A DNA stretch of 17,778 nt from positions 1-17,778 of the forward strand of contig JACWMK010000042.1 of the NCBI GenBank assembly GCA_015661405.1. Direction: 5' to 3'. Origin of the DNA: Methanobacterium sp. GTDB lineage: Archaea > Methanobacteriota > Methanobacteria > Methanobacteriales > Methanobacteriaceae. Made by a program: the position numbers and the translations under genes. This document shows positions 6,540-13,770 of the stretch, in pieces. The first letter of the stretch is position 1. Each line of letters begins with the position of its first letter. The notes under the pieces are model-generated. The model did not search any database. It was not told the origin of the DNA and saw only the letters and a program-made list of their open reading frames with translations.

Positions 6540-6953
6540 ATGATTGGAAAATCAATAATTGCTATAATACTTGTGGCTGCTTTAATAGGCATTGGATACG
6601 CAGCACACGCGAGCGCACAGGACAACAATAATATCACTAATCAGACACCCACACAAAATATAACCAATAACAACACTACTACTCCTAATAATACTACTAC
6701 TACTACTACTGTGGCTACAAATAATAGTCAAAATACAGAGTCAAGTCAAAATTTAATATCATCTGCAGAAGCTCAAAGCATAGCTCAAACATATATTATA
6801 CAGCCTAATGCTCAAGCAGGTACTCCTATTTTAAAGGAAATAAATGGTGAGCAAATTTACACTGTACCAGTTATTTTAAATGGTAACAATGTTGGAGAAA
6901 TTGACATAGATGCTCAGACTGGTAAAAATGTTGGTGGTGCTGGAGGAGCATAA
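6540..6953 (+). CDS. Small exported PepSY-domain protein
   Basis: Exported protein of 137 residues. A signal peptide or N-terminal anchor covers 1-26 (MIGKS, then a hydrophobic core, then AAHASA with likely cleavage after residue 24 or 26). A low-complexity Asn/Thr-rich spacer (28-70) follows, with several N-x-T/S sites typical of archaeal N-glycosylation. The C-terminal part (about 73-131) fits a PepSY fold: SSAEAQSIAQTYI, then a strand pair with GEQIYTVPVIL and the closing GEIDIDAQTGK. PepSY domains often inhibit peptidases or sit in extracytoplasmic assemblies; here the candidate secreted peptidase gene begins 113 bases downstream on the same strand, but a T run separates them. GAGAGGT (6523-6529) precedes the ATG by 10 bases. 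A run of six ACT codons encodes Thr53-58. Confidence 0.82.
   Translation: MIGKSIIAIILVAALIGIGYAAHASAQDNNNITNQTPTQNITNNNTTTPNNTTTTTTVATNNSQNTESSQNLISSAEAQSIAQTYIIQPNAQAGTPILKEINGEQIYTVPVILNGNNVGEIDIDAQTGKNVGGAGGA
6693..6710 (+). repeat. (ACT)6 microsatellite in the PepSY gene
   Basis: Six perfect ACT units encode Thr in the spacer of the PepSY protein. As the unit is three bases, slippage would change spacer length without breaking the frame. Confidence 0.85.
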
Positions 6954-6990
6954 AAAGATTAAAAACTCTTTCTTCTTACACTAAAACTAC

Positions 6991-6999
6991 TTTTTTTTT
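6991..6999 (+). terminator. T run after the PepSY gene
   Basis: Nine consecutive T about 40 bases after the stop codon, on the coding strand. Archaeal termination mainly needs such a U tract. A weak AAGA/TCTT pairing lies just upstream. Confidence 0.4.
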
Positions 7000-7066
7000 A
7001 AACCTAATTGTTTTTGGAATTTGAATATATTAAATAATAAAAAGGTTTCATAGGGAAATTCCAATT

Positions 7067-8221
7067 ATGCAGCCCGAATATTACAGGAATAAAATTCTAC
7101 TTTTATCAGTATTCTCCACATTATTTTTTATTTTTATGTCAATTGTACCATGCTCCGATGCGCATATACTAATAATTGCCAGTAACAGTACTCCTCAAAT
7201 AGATAATGAATTAGAGTCAACAGCTAATGTATTAACATCTAAAGGATACAATGTATTACTATTAACTAGTGCAAATGACACTACACAGAATATTATAGAA
7301 GGTATGTATAATGCTGATGCTGTGATCTATGGGGGCCATGGAGGATACATGACTGGAAACTATAATGGGAACGGAGGACCAGCAACCCCACCATTCGCCA
7401 TAGTTGGAAGCAACAATTTTATATGGGGTGTTGGAGGTGAAATGAGGGAAGGATTTAATGGAAAACTCTTTAAAGCACCATTTAAACCGGGCGCACCAGT
7501 AACAGTAGTTCACGCGTGTTTTTCAACAGGTTGGGTTGATAATAACCAAGTATCAAATCCAATTGAAACTGTATACGATTTTTCACAAATGTTCACTGCT
7601 GCAGGAGCGAATTATTACGCCAGTGGTTACAGTGGAAATTATCAAGGCATAGCAATAGTGGATATAGTTGATGAATTCTTGAATGGAGCAACTAACTTTG
7701 GAGACGCCAATAAAATGAATACCGGAAAGACTATCACTGAATCAACAATTTATAATAATGAAACCATTTGGCGTAATAATAATGGATACAATGTTTTTAT
7801 AGGCAATTGGAACGCTACATTCCCCAAACCAAACCAAACCTCACCTTACAATAATGCAGCAGCCGAAGCATGGTATGATAAAACATTTAACGGGAATAAC
7901 TACACGAATCTTACAGTTAGTTCAACTAATCCCACTAATGAATCTACAGGAGTTTCACTCACCACTCCTGTGACTATAACTTTTAATCAAAATATATTAG
8001 CTGACTATAATTTAGCTAAGATTTACATTAAAAATTTAACCACCGGTAAAATTGTGTCACTTGCATCTGAAACCATTAGTGGCACCAATTTAATCATTAA
8101 ACAAACTTACAGTCGCTTATATAATGATATTTATCAAATTTACATACCCAGTGGGGCAGTTAAAAATATTAAAGGAAAAATTATGAATAAAACTTATACA
8201 TTCCAATTTAAAACAATCTAG
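7067..8221 (+). CDS. Secreted clan CD (caspase-like) candidate cysteine peptidase with Ig-like C-terminus
   Basis: Exported protein of 384 residues. A signal peptide covers about 1-32 (KILLLSVFSTLFFIFMSIV, then PCSDA), so the mature chain starts at the first strand HILIIAS. The N-terminal domain (33-275) alternates strands and helices and has two motifs arranged as in clan CD cysteine peptidases: a hydrophobic strand ending in His-Gly (AVIYGGHGG, His91) and, 60 residues later, a strand ending Ala-Cys (VTVVHACFSTG, Cys151). Caspases, legumains, gingipains and CHAT proteases share this HG/AC dyad pattern. The C-terminal domain (about 281-384) matches the SbsA/Big_5 Ig-like type (SSTNPTNESTGVSL..PVTITFNQ, ending YTFQFKT). 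Many N-x-T/S sites. ATG 7067 follows AGGGA (7052-7056) by 10 bases. Peptidase activity is inferred from motifs; an inactive relative is possible. Convergent with the DUF998 pseudogene. Confidence 0.72.
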   Translation: MQPEYYRNKILLLSVFSTLFFIFMSIVPCSDAHILIIASNSTPQIDNELESTANVLTSKGYNVLLLTSANDTTQNIIEGMYNADAVIYGGHGGYMTGNYNGNGGPATPPFAIVGSNNFIWGVGGEMREGFNGKLFKAPFKPGAPVTVVHACFSTGWVDNNQVSNPIETVYDFSQMFTAAGANYYASGYSGNYQGIAIVDIVDEFLNGATNFGDANKMNTGKTITESTIYNNETIWRNNNGYNVFIGNWNATFPKPNQTSPYNNAAAEAWYDKTFNGNNYTNLTVSSTNPTNESTGVSLTTPVTITFNQNILADYNLAKIYIKNLTTGKIVSLASETISGTNLIIKQTYSRLYNDIYQIYIPSGAVKNIKGKIMNKTYTFQFKTI

Positions 8222-8227
8222 AAAAAA

Positions 8228-8851
8228 TCAAATGCTACTTTCTTTTTTGATTAATGAATAAAGTTTTAATCCAGTCACTTCTATCCAAATCAGAGGTATT
8301 GCAACGAATAACCTCTCAGTTAATCCTTGATACAGACTACTGAATGTAAAAAAGAATACTATAAGCATGATTATAGATAATAATCCACTAAACAAAGAGT
8401 ATAATGGATACAATCCCCAATTCTTTTTGCTTTTTTTTAATGCTTGCCAAGTCAAGAATTGGGCAACTATTATTGTTAAGAAGGCTATGAAACTTGCTAT
8501 AGTATGTGCATAATAAAAAACATAATCTGTTGGATATTCTCCAAATATTATTATAGACAATATCAAGAACAAACCTGCAAATATTAATCCAACACCAAAT
8601 ACTATTACTATCCATTTAACAGCCTGTCCAACGCGATGAGCAGATAACGCGGTGCCAAGACCTAATGCAAAACCTATTGATAAAAGATTAGATGATGAAA
8701 TTCATATTTTGAATTATGGAGTAGGAACCTGTACCGAGGATGCTGATTTCCATTTGTATCTGACTGTATCCCAGTCGAAGAAGACTCTCCACAATTACCA
8801 GAATTGTGAAGAGAACAGGCATAATAATACCGCAAACAACGTAGAAATCAT
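8228..8851 (-). pseudogene. Frameshifted DUF998-family membrane protein
   Basis: The main fragment (8701-8228) reads without a stop through SIGFALGLGTALSAHRVG, then several membrane helices, and ends SLYQGLTERLFVAIPLIW..VTGLKLYSL, which fits the C-terminal two thirds of DUF998 proteins. It has no ATG; the TTG at 8572 lies inside a helix and is not a credible start. A TGA at 8704-8702 closes the frame. Upstream, a second frame (TTG about 8858 to about 8705) reads ESLLRLGYSQIQMEISILG, resembling the family's YPGYS..N.ISDLG region. Further upstream ATG 8851 reads MISTLFAVLLCLFSSQF, like the family's first helix, then stops at TAA 8797-8795. The gene is thus all present but needs two opposite frameshifts (near 8800 and 8700). 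The frame on the + strand across 8652-8873 is a shadow. Function of intact DUF998 proteins is unknown. Confidence 0.75.
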
Positions 8852-9307
8852 CCCATTGCAATTAATATTATAAAAAAATTAACTAACCAAAAACAGGCGG
8901 ATTTATTAAAGTGCATTTACAAGCTCATAGACGGACAGCTGACATAGAACAGATTTATCAGCTTAGAGCTAATGAGTAATGACATAGCTACTCTATTAAT
9001 TATTCAACATAGCAAAACTGACATTATAAGTTATTTGCTTGTTGTGGTGTTGCTCTGCAAAATAGACATTCGACACCTAAATATGACATCCTCTCATTCC
9101 CTAATTTCGCCATTCTAATTAGCATATTCCTTAAAAAATCTCCCAGAAATTCCTGTCCTTAAAATGTTGTAATTATGGCTAGATTATAAAAAAAAATATA
9201 AGCTCGGGGTTATAAACTATTATTAAGATAAATCGAAGATATGAAGTAAGAATTTGTAAGTAAATATAATTTAAAAATATTCAAATGATCGATTGGAGGT
9301 AAAATAA
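8852..9307. other. Gene-free, less AT-rich, degenerate stretch
   Basis: About 450 bases with visibly higher GC than other gaps, especially 8890-9170. No frame has both a start and a ribosome binding site. On the + strand short open pieces read KQADLLKCIYKLIDGQLT followed by a stop, then NRFISLELMSND and onward; in another frame GTG 8911 reads TADIEQIYQLRANE to a stop. On the minus strand an ATG opens a 29-codon frame. This looks like the remains of a coding gene, but no family was recognised. The last 120 bases revert to AT-rich promoter DNA of the PRC-barrel gene, with TATA-like ATTATAAAA near 9183 and AATATAATTT near 9264. Confidence 0.5.
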
Positions 9308-9814
9308 TTGAAGGCTAGTGAGTTTATTGGAACGAGAGTTTTAGATAGTGAAGCTAATGAAGTAGGTAAAGTAGCTGAATTGTCTTTAAAATTAAAAAAT
9401 TGTTTAGTGGAAAATATTTTCATCTCCACAGGTGGAACTTTAAATAAAAAGTATTTAAGCATATTCGAAGAAGATATAGCTGAAATAGGTGATTTTGTAC
9501 AATTGAATCTTAGCAAAACAGGTGTGGAGGGTAAAGTACATTTAAATAAAATTGAAGATTTTACACCCAAAGGATCTCTATTCAAAAATATATTGGGAAA
9601 AATTGTACTTGCTCAAAAAGGTATGGAAGTAGGTAAAATTGCAGACATGTACATTGATCCTAAAGGCTGCCTGATACATAATGTTGTAGTTTCAACCGGT
9701 GGAACTTTTGGCAGAAAATACTTAATGATCTCAGATCAAGACATCCAAGACATTGGAGACTACATTATCCTAAATTTAACAAAAGATGAAGTTAAAGCTA
9801 AAATTAAAAAATAG
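9308..9814 (+). CDS. Tandem PRC-barrel domain protein
   Basis: Soluble protein of 168 residues made of two PRC-barrel copies: about 8-73 (GTRVLDSEANEVGKVAEL..ISTGGTLNKKYLSI) and 97-162 (GKIVLAQKGMEVGKIADM..VSTGGTFGRKYLMI). Both keep the EVGK turn, the STGGT..KKYL/RKYL strand and the DI..IGD(F/Y)(V/I).LNL end. PRC-barrels occur in photosynthetic reaction centre H subunits, RimM and many small archaeal proteins, and usually mediate protein or RNA contacts; the partner here is unknown. The start is a TTG: GGAGGT (9295-9300) lies exactly 7 bases before it and no ATG is near, so the TTG start is well supported. Cys32 and Cys121 are in equivalent positions of the two copies. Convergent with the K+ channel gene. 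Confidence 0.9.
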   Translation: MKASEFIGTRVLDSEANEVGKVAELSLKLKNCLVENIFISTGGTLNKKYLSIFEEDIAEIGDFVQLNLSKTGVEGKVHLNKIEDFTPKGSLFKNILGKIVLAQKGMEVGKIADMYIDPKGCLIHNVVVSTGGTFGRKYLMISDQDIQDIGDYIILNLTKDEVKAKIKK

Positions 9815-9822
9815 AAATATTT

Positions 9823-9859
9823 AGAATAAAAAAATAAATAAATTGAGTATTCTTTTTTT
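9823..9859. terminator. Hairpin with T tracts between convergent genes
   Basis: AGAATA (9823-9828) pairs with TATTCT (9848-9853) over an A-rich loop. On the + strand a T run (9853-9859) follows, suited to end the PRC-barrel transcript. The loop is T-rich when read on the minus strand and could end the channel transcript. Confidence 0.45.
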
Positions 9860-10665
9860 CATTCTTTTCTTTGTTTTTCATCTAATTTTTTCTCTAATTT
9901 ATTTACTTGAGTGATAAGTTCATCAATTTTTCCTTCATATGATACAACTTTATTTTCTACTTTTTCTGCCGCTTTATGGCTTTCTTTTCTAAAGAAATCT
10001 AAGAATGAATAGGCTAATGTAGCTGTGACTAAACTAACATAACCCATACCAGTTAAAATTAGAATTACTCCAATTATTCTACCCGTTAATGTAACTGGGA
10101 CAATATCTCCATAGCCAACAGTGGTCATTGAAATAATAGCATACCACATTGCGGATTCATAGTTTGGAACTTCCGGGTTTACACTTCGCTCCACGATGAA
10201 GAATAGATATGAACCAATAATTAGAACTAACAAAAGTACTACTGTAGCATAATCTAATTTTGTTTTAGAAGGATATTTACGAACGCTTCTTCCCGTTATT
10301 AATAGAACTTTATAAAGTGCATAAATCCTGAAAATAGAAATTAAACCTATAATGAGGGTATAGCTGGATAATTGAAAAACATTGAAATAAATAAAATTTA
10401 TTGGAATTATAGATACAATATAAGCCCAATTATCTCGAAGGAATTGTTTTTTGTTTTGATTTATTTTTTGTTCTCTAATTTTATAGAATATTAAATCTAG
10501 TAATATTAATACTGCTATAAGAAAATCAAAATTGCTGATACCATCAATTGAATATTGCTTAATACCTACAGTGAATCCAAGAATCATTAAACTCAGGAGC
10601 AAAATATCAATTATTATAAAAACAGATAGTAATGCTTCTAGAATCACTTGATAATTTCGCTTCAT
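9859..10665 (-). CDS. Voltage-gated-type potassium channel
   Basis: Six-span K+ channel subunit of 268 residues, expected to work as a tetramer in the cell membrane. Hydrophobic segments run at about 10-32 (S1), 46-61 (S2), 80-96 (S3), 101-122 (S4), 139-158 (S5) and 197-221 (S6). The pore loop ends in the selectivity filter T182-V-G-Y-G-D187 (SMTTVGYGDIVPVT). The S4 region has few basic residues (FRIYALYKVLLITGRSVRKYPSK), so voltage sensing may be weak. There is no RCK/TrkA domain; a charged coiled coil (about 226-268) forms the tail and probably aids assembly. ATG 10665 has only a weak ribosome binding site (GGAT about 11 bases upstream). Likely roles are membrane potential or K+ balance. 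Monocistronic, convergent with the PRC-barrel gene. Confidence 0.93.
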   Translation of the reverse strand: MKRNYQVILEALLSVFIIIDILLLSLMILGFTVGIKQYSIDGISNFDFLIAVLILLDLIFYKIREQKINQNKKQFLRDNWAYIVSIIPINFIYFNVFQLSSYTLIIGLISIFRIYALYKVLLITGRSVRKYPSKTKLDYATVVLLLVLIIGSYLFFIVERSVNPEVPNYESAMWYAIISMTTVGYGDIVPVTLTGRIIGVILILTGMGYVSLVTATLAYSFLDFFRKESHKAAEKVENKVVSYEGKIDELITQVNKLEKKLDEKQRKE

Positions 10666-11043
10666 AAGTTTTCAATCCACATTTTTTTGTAAATCTTTTA
10701 AATTTATTTAATTTTTATGATATTTATTAATTCATATAGAATCATCTTAAAGACAAATAAAATGCAACTCTATGTGATATCCAATGAAATTATTATTCCT
10801 ATTTAAACAACTAATTATGTAATCATCTAGAAAAAGATGATTTTTTTTTAATTAATTAATATAGTATGAATATGAAAATATATTAAATTTATGATAATAT
10901 ACTGTAAAATTAGATGAAATTAATTAGAATTAAGATTTAAATTCATTTTATATTATATTTAATATAATAAAATTATAAAAAAAGGCTTATAAAGAAGTTT
11001 CTATTAAAAAAAAATTAATAAAAAAATTATTTTTATTTTTTAT
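10666..11043. other. 378-base AT-rich gap with a + strand terminator
   Basis: Lies between the starts of the K+ channel transcript and the end of the pseudomurein-binding gene, both on the minus strand. No credible open frame. It contains a + strand hairpin-T-run terminator (10821-10849) that serves no known gene; the rest is AT-rich promoter and trailer DNA. Confidence 0.55.
10821..10849 (+). terminator. Intrinsic-type terminator on the + strand
   Basis: AATCATCT (10821-10828) pairs perfectly with AGATGATT (10835-10842) over a 6-base loop, and the stem runs directly into a T tract (10841-10849). Read on the minus strand there is no T tract. The nearest upstream + strand gene ends at 9814 beyond the channel gene, so it may end an unannotated transcript. 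Confidence 0.6.
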
Positions 11044-12438
11044 TTAAGATGTCATTGATACATAATTCGGTAGTCGATTATTGGTATTGTAGAAGTTCAT
11101 GATTTTACTGAATAGGTAAACTACGGAGTTAAAGCTCATTTTTCCAAGAGATGTGTTTACATAATTCGGTGTCCGGCCGTTGTCTGTAATGAAAGAAATT
11201 AAACTCTGAGCAATTGATAAATATTCTGATTTCATTATATTACCAGATGTAAAGTTTCCGGATGGAGCTGGAGATGAATTAACTTTACCTATTGTAATTG
11301 AAGTTGTAACACCATTATTCGCTTGTATTGTAGCCTTAGCTAACTCATATACAAATTGTGATACGCTAATCTGTTGGTTAGAGATAGTGACATAATTGGG
11401 TAACCTATTATTTTTATCTATAAACGTTTTAACACTAGAAGCAGACGCTGTTACTTGCCTCACTGTCACAGTGGATGATGTTGTGGGATTTGCTGCCCAT
11501 AATATTAATTTTGCCACCATACTTGGATATGTTGGATATAATTCAGGGTGAGGTCCGACTAAAACTGATCTTCCTTTACCATAAGAATCACCTACTATAG
11601 CACCGTAACCTTTGTAACCGAGAATATTATCAGCGTAAGTGGCGAATGTAACCACTTTACTACTATTACCCGTTATATACATTGCAGGTCCATTGTAGTG
11701 AACCATAGTAATAATTCCACCATAACCCAATAATTGTTGACCTGCAGATGTTATTTGAACTGTTAAATTCCCTTCTTGATCTGGATGTTCACAACTCACA
11801 TCAGGAGCAACACCCCAACCGTAATACATGTCATTAACATAATACGCACCAGAGTATGCACCTGCGCAGATTCCCAAGTATCCTTTACCGCTTGCAACAA
11901 AGTTTTGAATGGCTGTACCGCTGATGCTGTTACTACTTAGATAGTCTGAGCCTGCAGTACCGCCAGGCATTGCAAGCACATCATACGGTGCAAGAGTTGC
12001 AGCGTTGATAATTGTTGACGTAACATAAGTGAAATTGTAGCCTGGAACTAAATTTTCAGCATCGGTAATCTGTAAAGCATCTTCTATTCCAGTAACACAA
12101 TCATCTATAGAATAAATTCCATCATAAATTAAAACTTTAATGGTTTTGGTTGGAGTACCATTGTTAGAAGATCCGGAATTATTGGTAGTGCTTGTACCTC
12201 CTGAAGGACTAATATTATTTGTACCTTCTGAAGGATTAGTAGTGTTAGTAGTGGATTTTAGTTGATTAGGAGTAGTATTATTATTTGTACTATTAAAACT
12301 AGTATTACTAGTACTTTGATTTATTGTTGAATTATTAGTAGCAGAAACGAATCCGATGTTTATAGTTAGAGTTATAGCTAACAATAAAACCATACTTGAC
12401 AAGATTTTTTTTGTAATCTTAATTTTTTTCGCCCCCAT
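11044..12438 (-). CDS. Secreted amidotransferase-like (BPL_N) protein with pseudomurein-binding repeats
   Basis: Exported wall-associated protein of 464 residues. The signal peptide (1-33) has a KKIKITKK charged start and cleavage near VSA. An Asn/Ser/Thr-rich spacer (34-98) with many N-x-T/S sites follows. The middle domain (99-318) has the class I glutamine amidotransferase-like fold of the BPL_N family: KVLIYDG start, LAMPGG (155-160), nucleophile elbow GYLGICAGAYSG (Cys191) and GPHPE (His297, Glu299), so a Cys-His-Glu triad is complete. The C-terminal part (about 328-464) holds pseudomurein-binding repeat units recognisable by RLPNYV/RTPNYV/RLPNYV (345-350, 422-427, 455-460), each with a helix such as ISVSQFVYELAK. 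The repeats should anchor it to the wall; the substrate is unknown. TATATAAA (12473-12466) lies about 32 bases before ATG 12438 and there is no ribosome binding site, so the mRNA is probably leaderless. Confidence 0.85.
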   Translation of the reverse strand: MGAKKIKITKKILSSMVLLLAITLTINIGFVSATNNSTINQSTSNTSFNSTNNNTTPNQLKSTTNTTNPSEGTNNISPSGGTSTTNNSGSSNNGTPTKTIKVLIYDGIYSIDDCVTGIEDALQITDAENLVPGYNFTYVTSTIINAATLAPYDVLAMPGGTAGSDYLSSNSISGTAIQNFVASGKGYLGICAGAYSGAYYVNDMYYGWGVAPDVSCEHPDQEGNLTVQITSAGQQLLGYGGIITMVHYNGPAMYITGNSSKVVTFATYADNILGYKGYGAIVGDSYGKGRSVLVGPHPELYPTYPSMVAKLILWAANPTTSSTVTVRQVTASASSVKTFIDKNNRLPNYVTISNQQISVSQFVYELAKATIQANNGVTTSITIGKVNSSPAPSGNFTSGNIMKSEYLSIAQSLISFITDNGRTPNYVNTSLGKMSFNSVVYLFSKIMNFYNTNNRLPNYVSMTS

Positions 12439-12841
12439 TACAGATTGAAAATATTGTTTATACTGTTTATATATTTTTAATTAGCAATATTATATAAATG
12501 TTTTGATTCAAATTCATATAAATAGAACTTAAAATCCTTTAAACACTATTTTAAAAGCTCACAAATATAATTTATTCACACAATAATTTAAAAATACTTT
12601 AAGCATTAATTCATTATTAACAAGAGAATTCTAACTTAAATTCAATTCACAACTAATATTTAAGATATGATAATTTTTAAACCATTATTTACTCATAAAT
12701 TTATGAAATATGAATCTATTTGCCTTTAACATTTTTTTTTATAAAAAATAAATAAAATTAATTATAAAATATTTTAAATTATCCATTTTTTTATAAAATT
12801 TTATTAAGATGAAATTACAATATTATTAATGGTGTTAAAAT
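12439..12841. promoter_or_regulatory. 403-base divergent promoter region
   Basis: Separates the wall protein (minus) and rubrerythrin (+). The minus promoter is TATATAAA at 12473-12466. The + promoter is TTTATAAAA at 12790-12798, giving a start near 12818, followed by the ribosome binding site GGTG (12831-12834). The roughly 300 bases between are AT-rich with no open frame and no clear repeat. Confidence 0.55.
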
Positions 12842-13429
12842 ATGAAAAAAACCTTGGAAAATCTGACTAAAGCTTTCATAGGAGAAAGTCAAGCAAGAAA
12901 TCGTTATACTTTTTATTCTAAACAAGCAAAAGTGGATGGATATCCACAAATAGCTAATATATTCTTGGAAACAGCTGAAAATGAGAAGCAACATGCAAAA
13001 TGGAACTTTAAAATGATCCAAGATGTTAAAAAAGAAATGGGGGAAGAGATGGATGAAATTAAAGTGGATGGTGCATTAGCTCCATTAACTCTTGGTAAAA
13101 CTGCCGATAACCTTAGAGCAGCAATTGCTGGAGAACATTATGAAAATACGGTGATGTACCCTGAATTTGCTGATACAGCTGAAGAAGAAGGCTTACAGGA
13201 TATTTCAGACAGACTTTGGGCTATATCACACGCTGAAGAACATCATGAAGAACGTTACACTAAACTCCTGCAACAGGTGGAAGCAGGAACCATGTTCAAA
13301 AAAGATGAATTCGTAGAATGGACTTGTATTAAATGTGGGTACACTTACAAAGGAGATAAACCACCAAAAAAATGTCCAGCATGTGATCACGCTTGGATAT
13401 ATTTCCAAATACGCACTGAAGAATATTAA
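12842..13429 (+). CDS. rbr: Rubrerythrin
   Basis: Cytoplasmic non-haem iron protein of 195 residues, the usual length, that reduces hydrogen peroxide in anaerobes using electrons from rubredoxin. The ferritin-like four-helix domain (1-145) has the diiron ligands in family order: Glu15 (FIGESQARNRY), Glu48/His51 (ENEKQH), Glu98 and Glu101 (GEHYENTVMYPEFA), and Glu132/His135 (AEEHHEERY). The C-terminal rubredoxin-like domain binds one iron through Cys162-x2-Cys165 (CIKCGY) and Cys178-x2-Cys181 (CPACDH). ATG 12842 follows GGTG by 7 bases and a TATA box by about 45. It stands alone; its partners are not in the window. All key residues are present, so it should be active in oxygen and peroxide defence. 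Confidence 0.97.
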   Translation: MKKTLENLTKAFIGESQARNRYTFYSKQAKVDGYPQIANIFLETAENEKQHAKWNFKMIQDVKKEMGEEMDEIKVDGALAPLTLGKTADNLRAAIAGEHYENTVMYPEFADTAEEEGLQDISDRLWAISHAEEHHEERYTKLLQQVEAGTMFKKDEFVEWTCIKCGYTYKGDKPPKKCPACDHAWIYFQIRTEEY

Positions 13430-13770
13430 GAGTTACTTATAAAAATTTAATTAAAAAATGATTTACTAAGTATTAGGATTTTAATTAAAATACACAAGAA
13501 TTTAAGTACTTTCTTATTTTTTTTTAAAACTTAAATAAAAATATTTTTTCTTAATTTAATTTTTTATCGGTTTATTAATGCTTTAATTTGAGATTTAAGT
13601 TTTATTTCAGTTATTTTTATAGTAGTATTAAATTTATTTACATTTATAATAAAAAATTAGATAAAAACTAATAAATGTTTTAAAAAAAATAATAGATTTA
13701 TTTATATATTTATGGAATAGATAGTTTATAAACTAATGAAAATGAATTAATTATTAAATAATATATTAAT
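13430..13770. other. 341-base AT-rich gap
   Basis: No open frame with a ribosome binding site. T runs near 13511-13524 may end the rubrerythrin transcript. TTTATATATTT near 13699-13709 is a possible promoter of the lipoprotein gene. Confidence 0.45.

Noticed and set aside
6990..7066. PepSY and peptidase genes as a certain operon
   Set aside because: A nine-T run and a TATA-like AATATATT lie between them, so separate transcripts are at least as likely.
8388..8615. 75-codon minus-strand frame overlapping the DUF998 fragment
   Set aside because: Different frame of the same region; Cys/Trp-rich shadow of the membrane helices.
8652..8873. 73-codon + strand frame starting MPRPNAKPIDK
   Set aside because: It is antisense to the DUF998 pseudogene, whose frames explain the sequence; the protein resembles no family and has no ribosome binding site.
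9030..9125. 29-codon minus-strand frame starting MAKLGNERMSYLG
   Set aside because: No ribosome binding site, no recognisable family, and the surrounding sequence is degenerate.
9271..9585. 104-codon minus-strand frame over the PRC-barrel start
   Set aside because: Antisense shadow of a well supported gene.
10762..10806. 14-codon + strand frame starting MQLYVIS
   Set aside because: No ribosome binding site and too short to judge; kept only as part of the possible RNA region.
13226..13408. Minus-strand frames inside rubrerythrin (also 12815-13021)
   Set aside because: Rubrerythrin is certain on the + strand; these are Phe-rich shadows.
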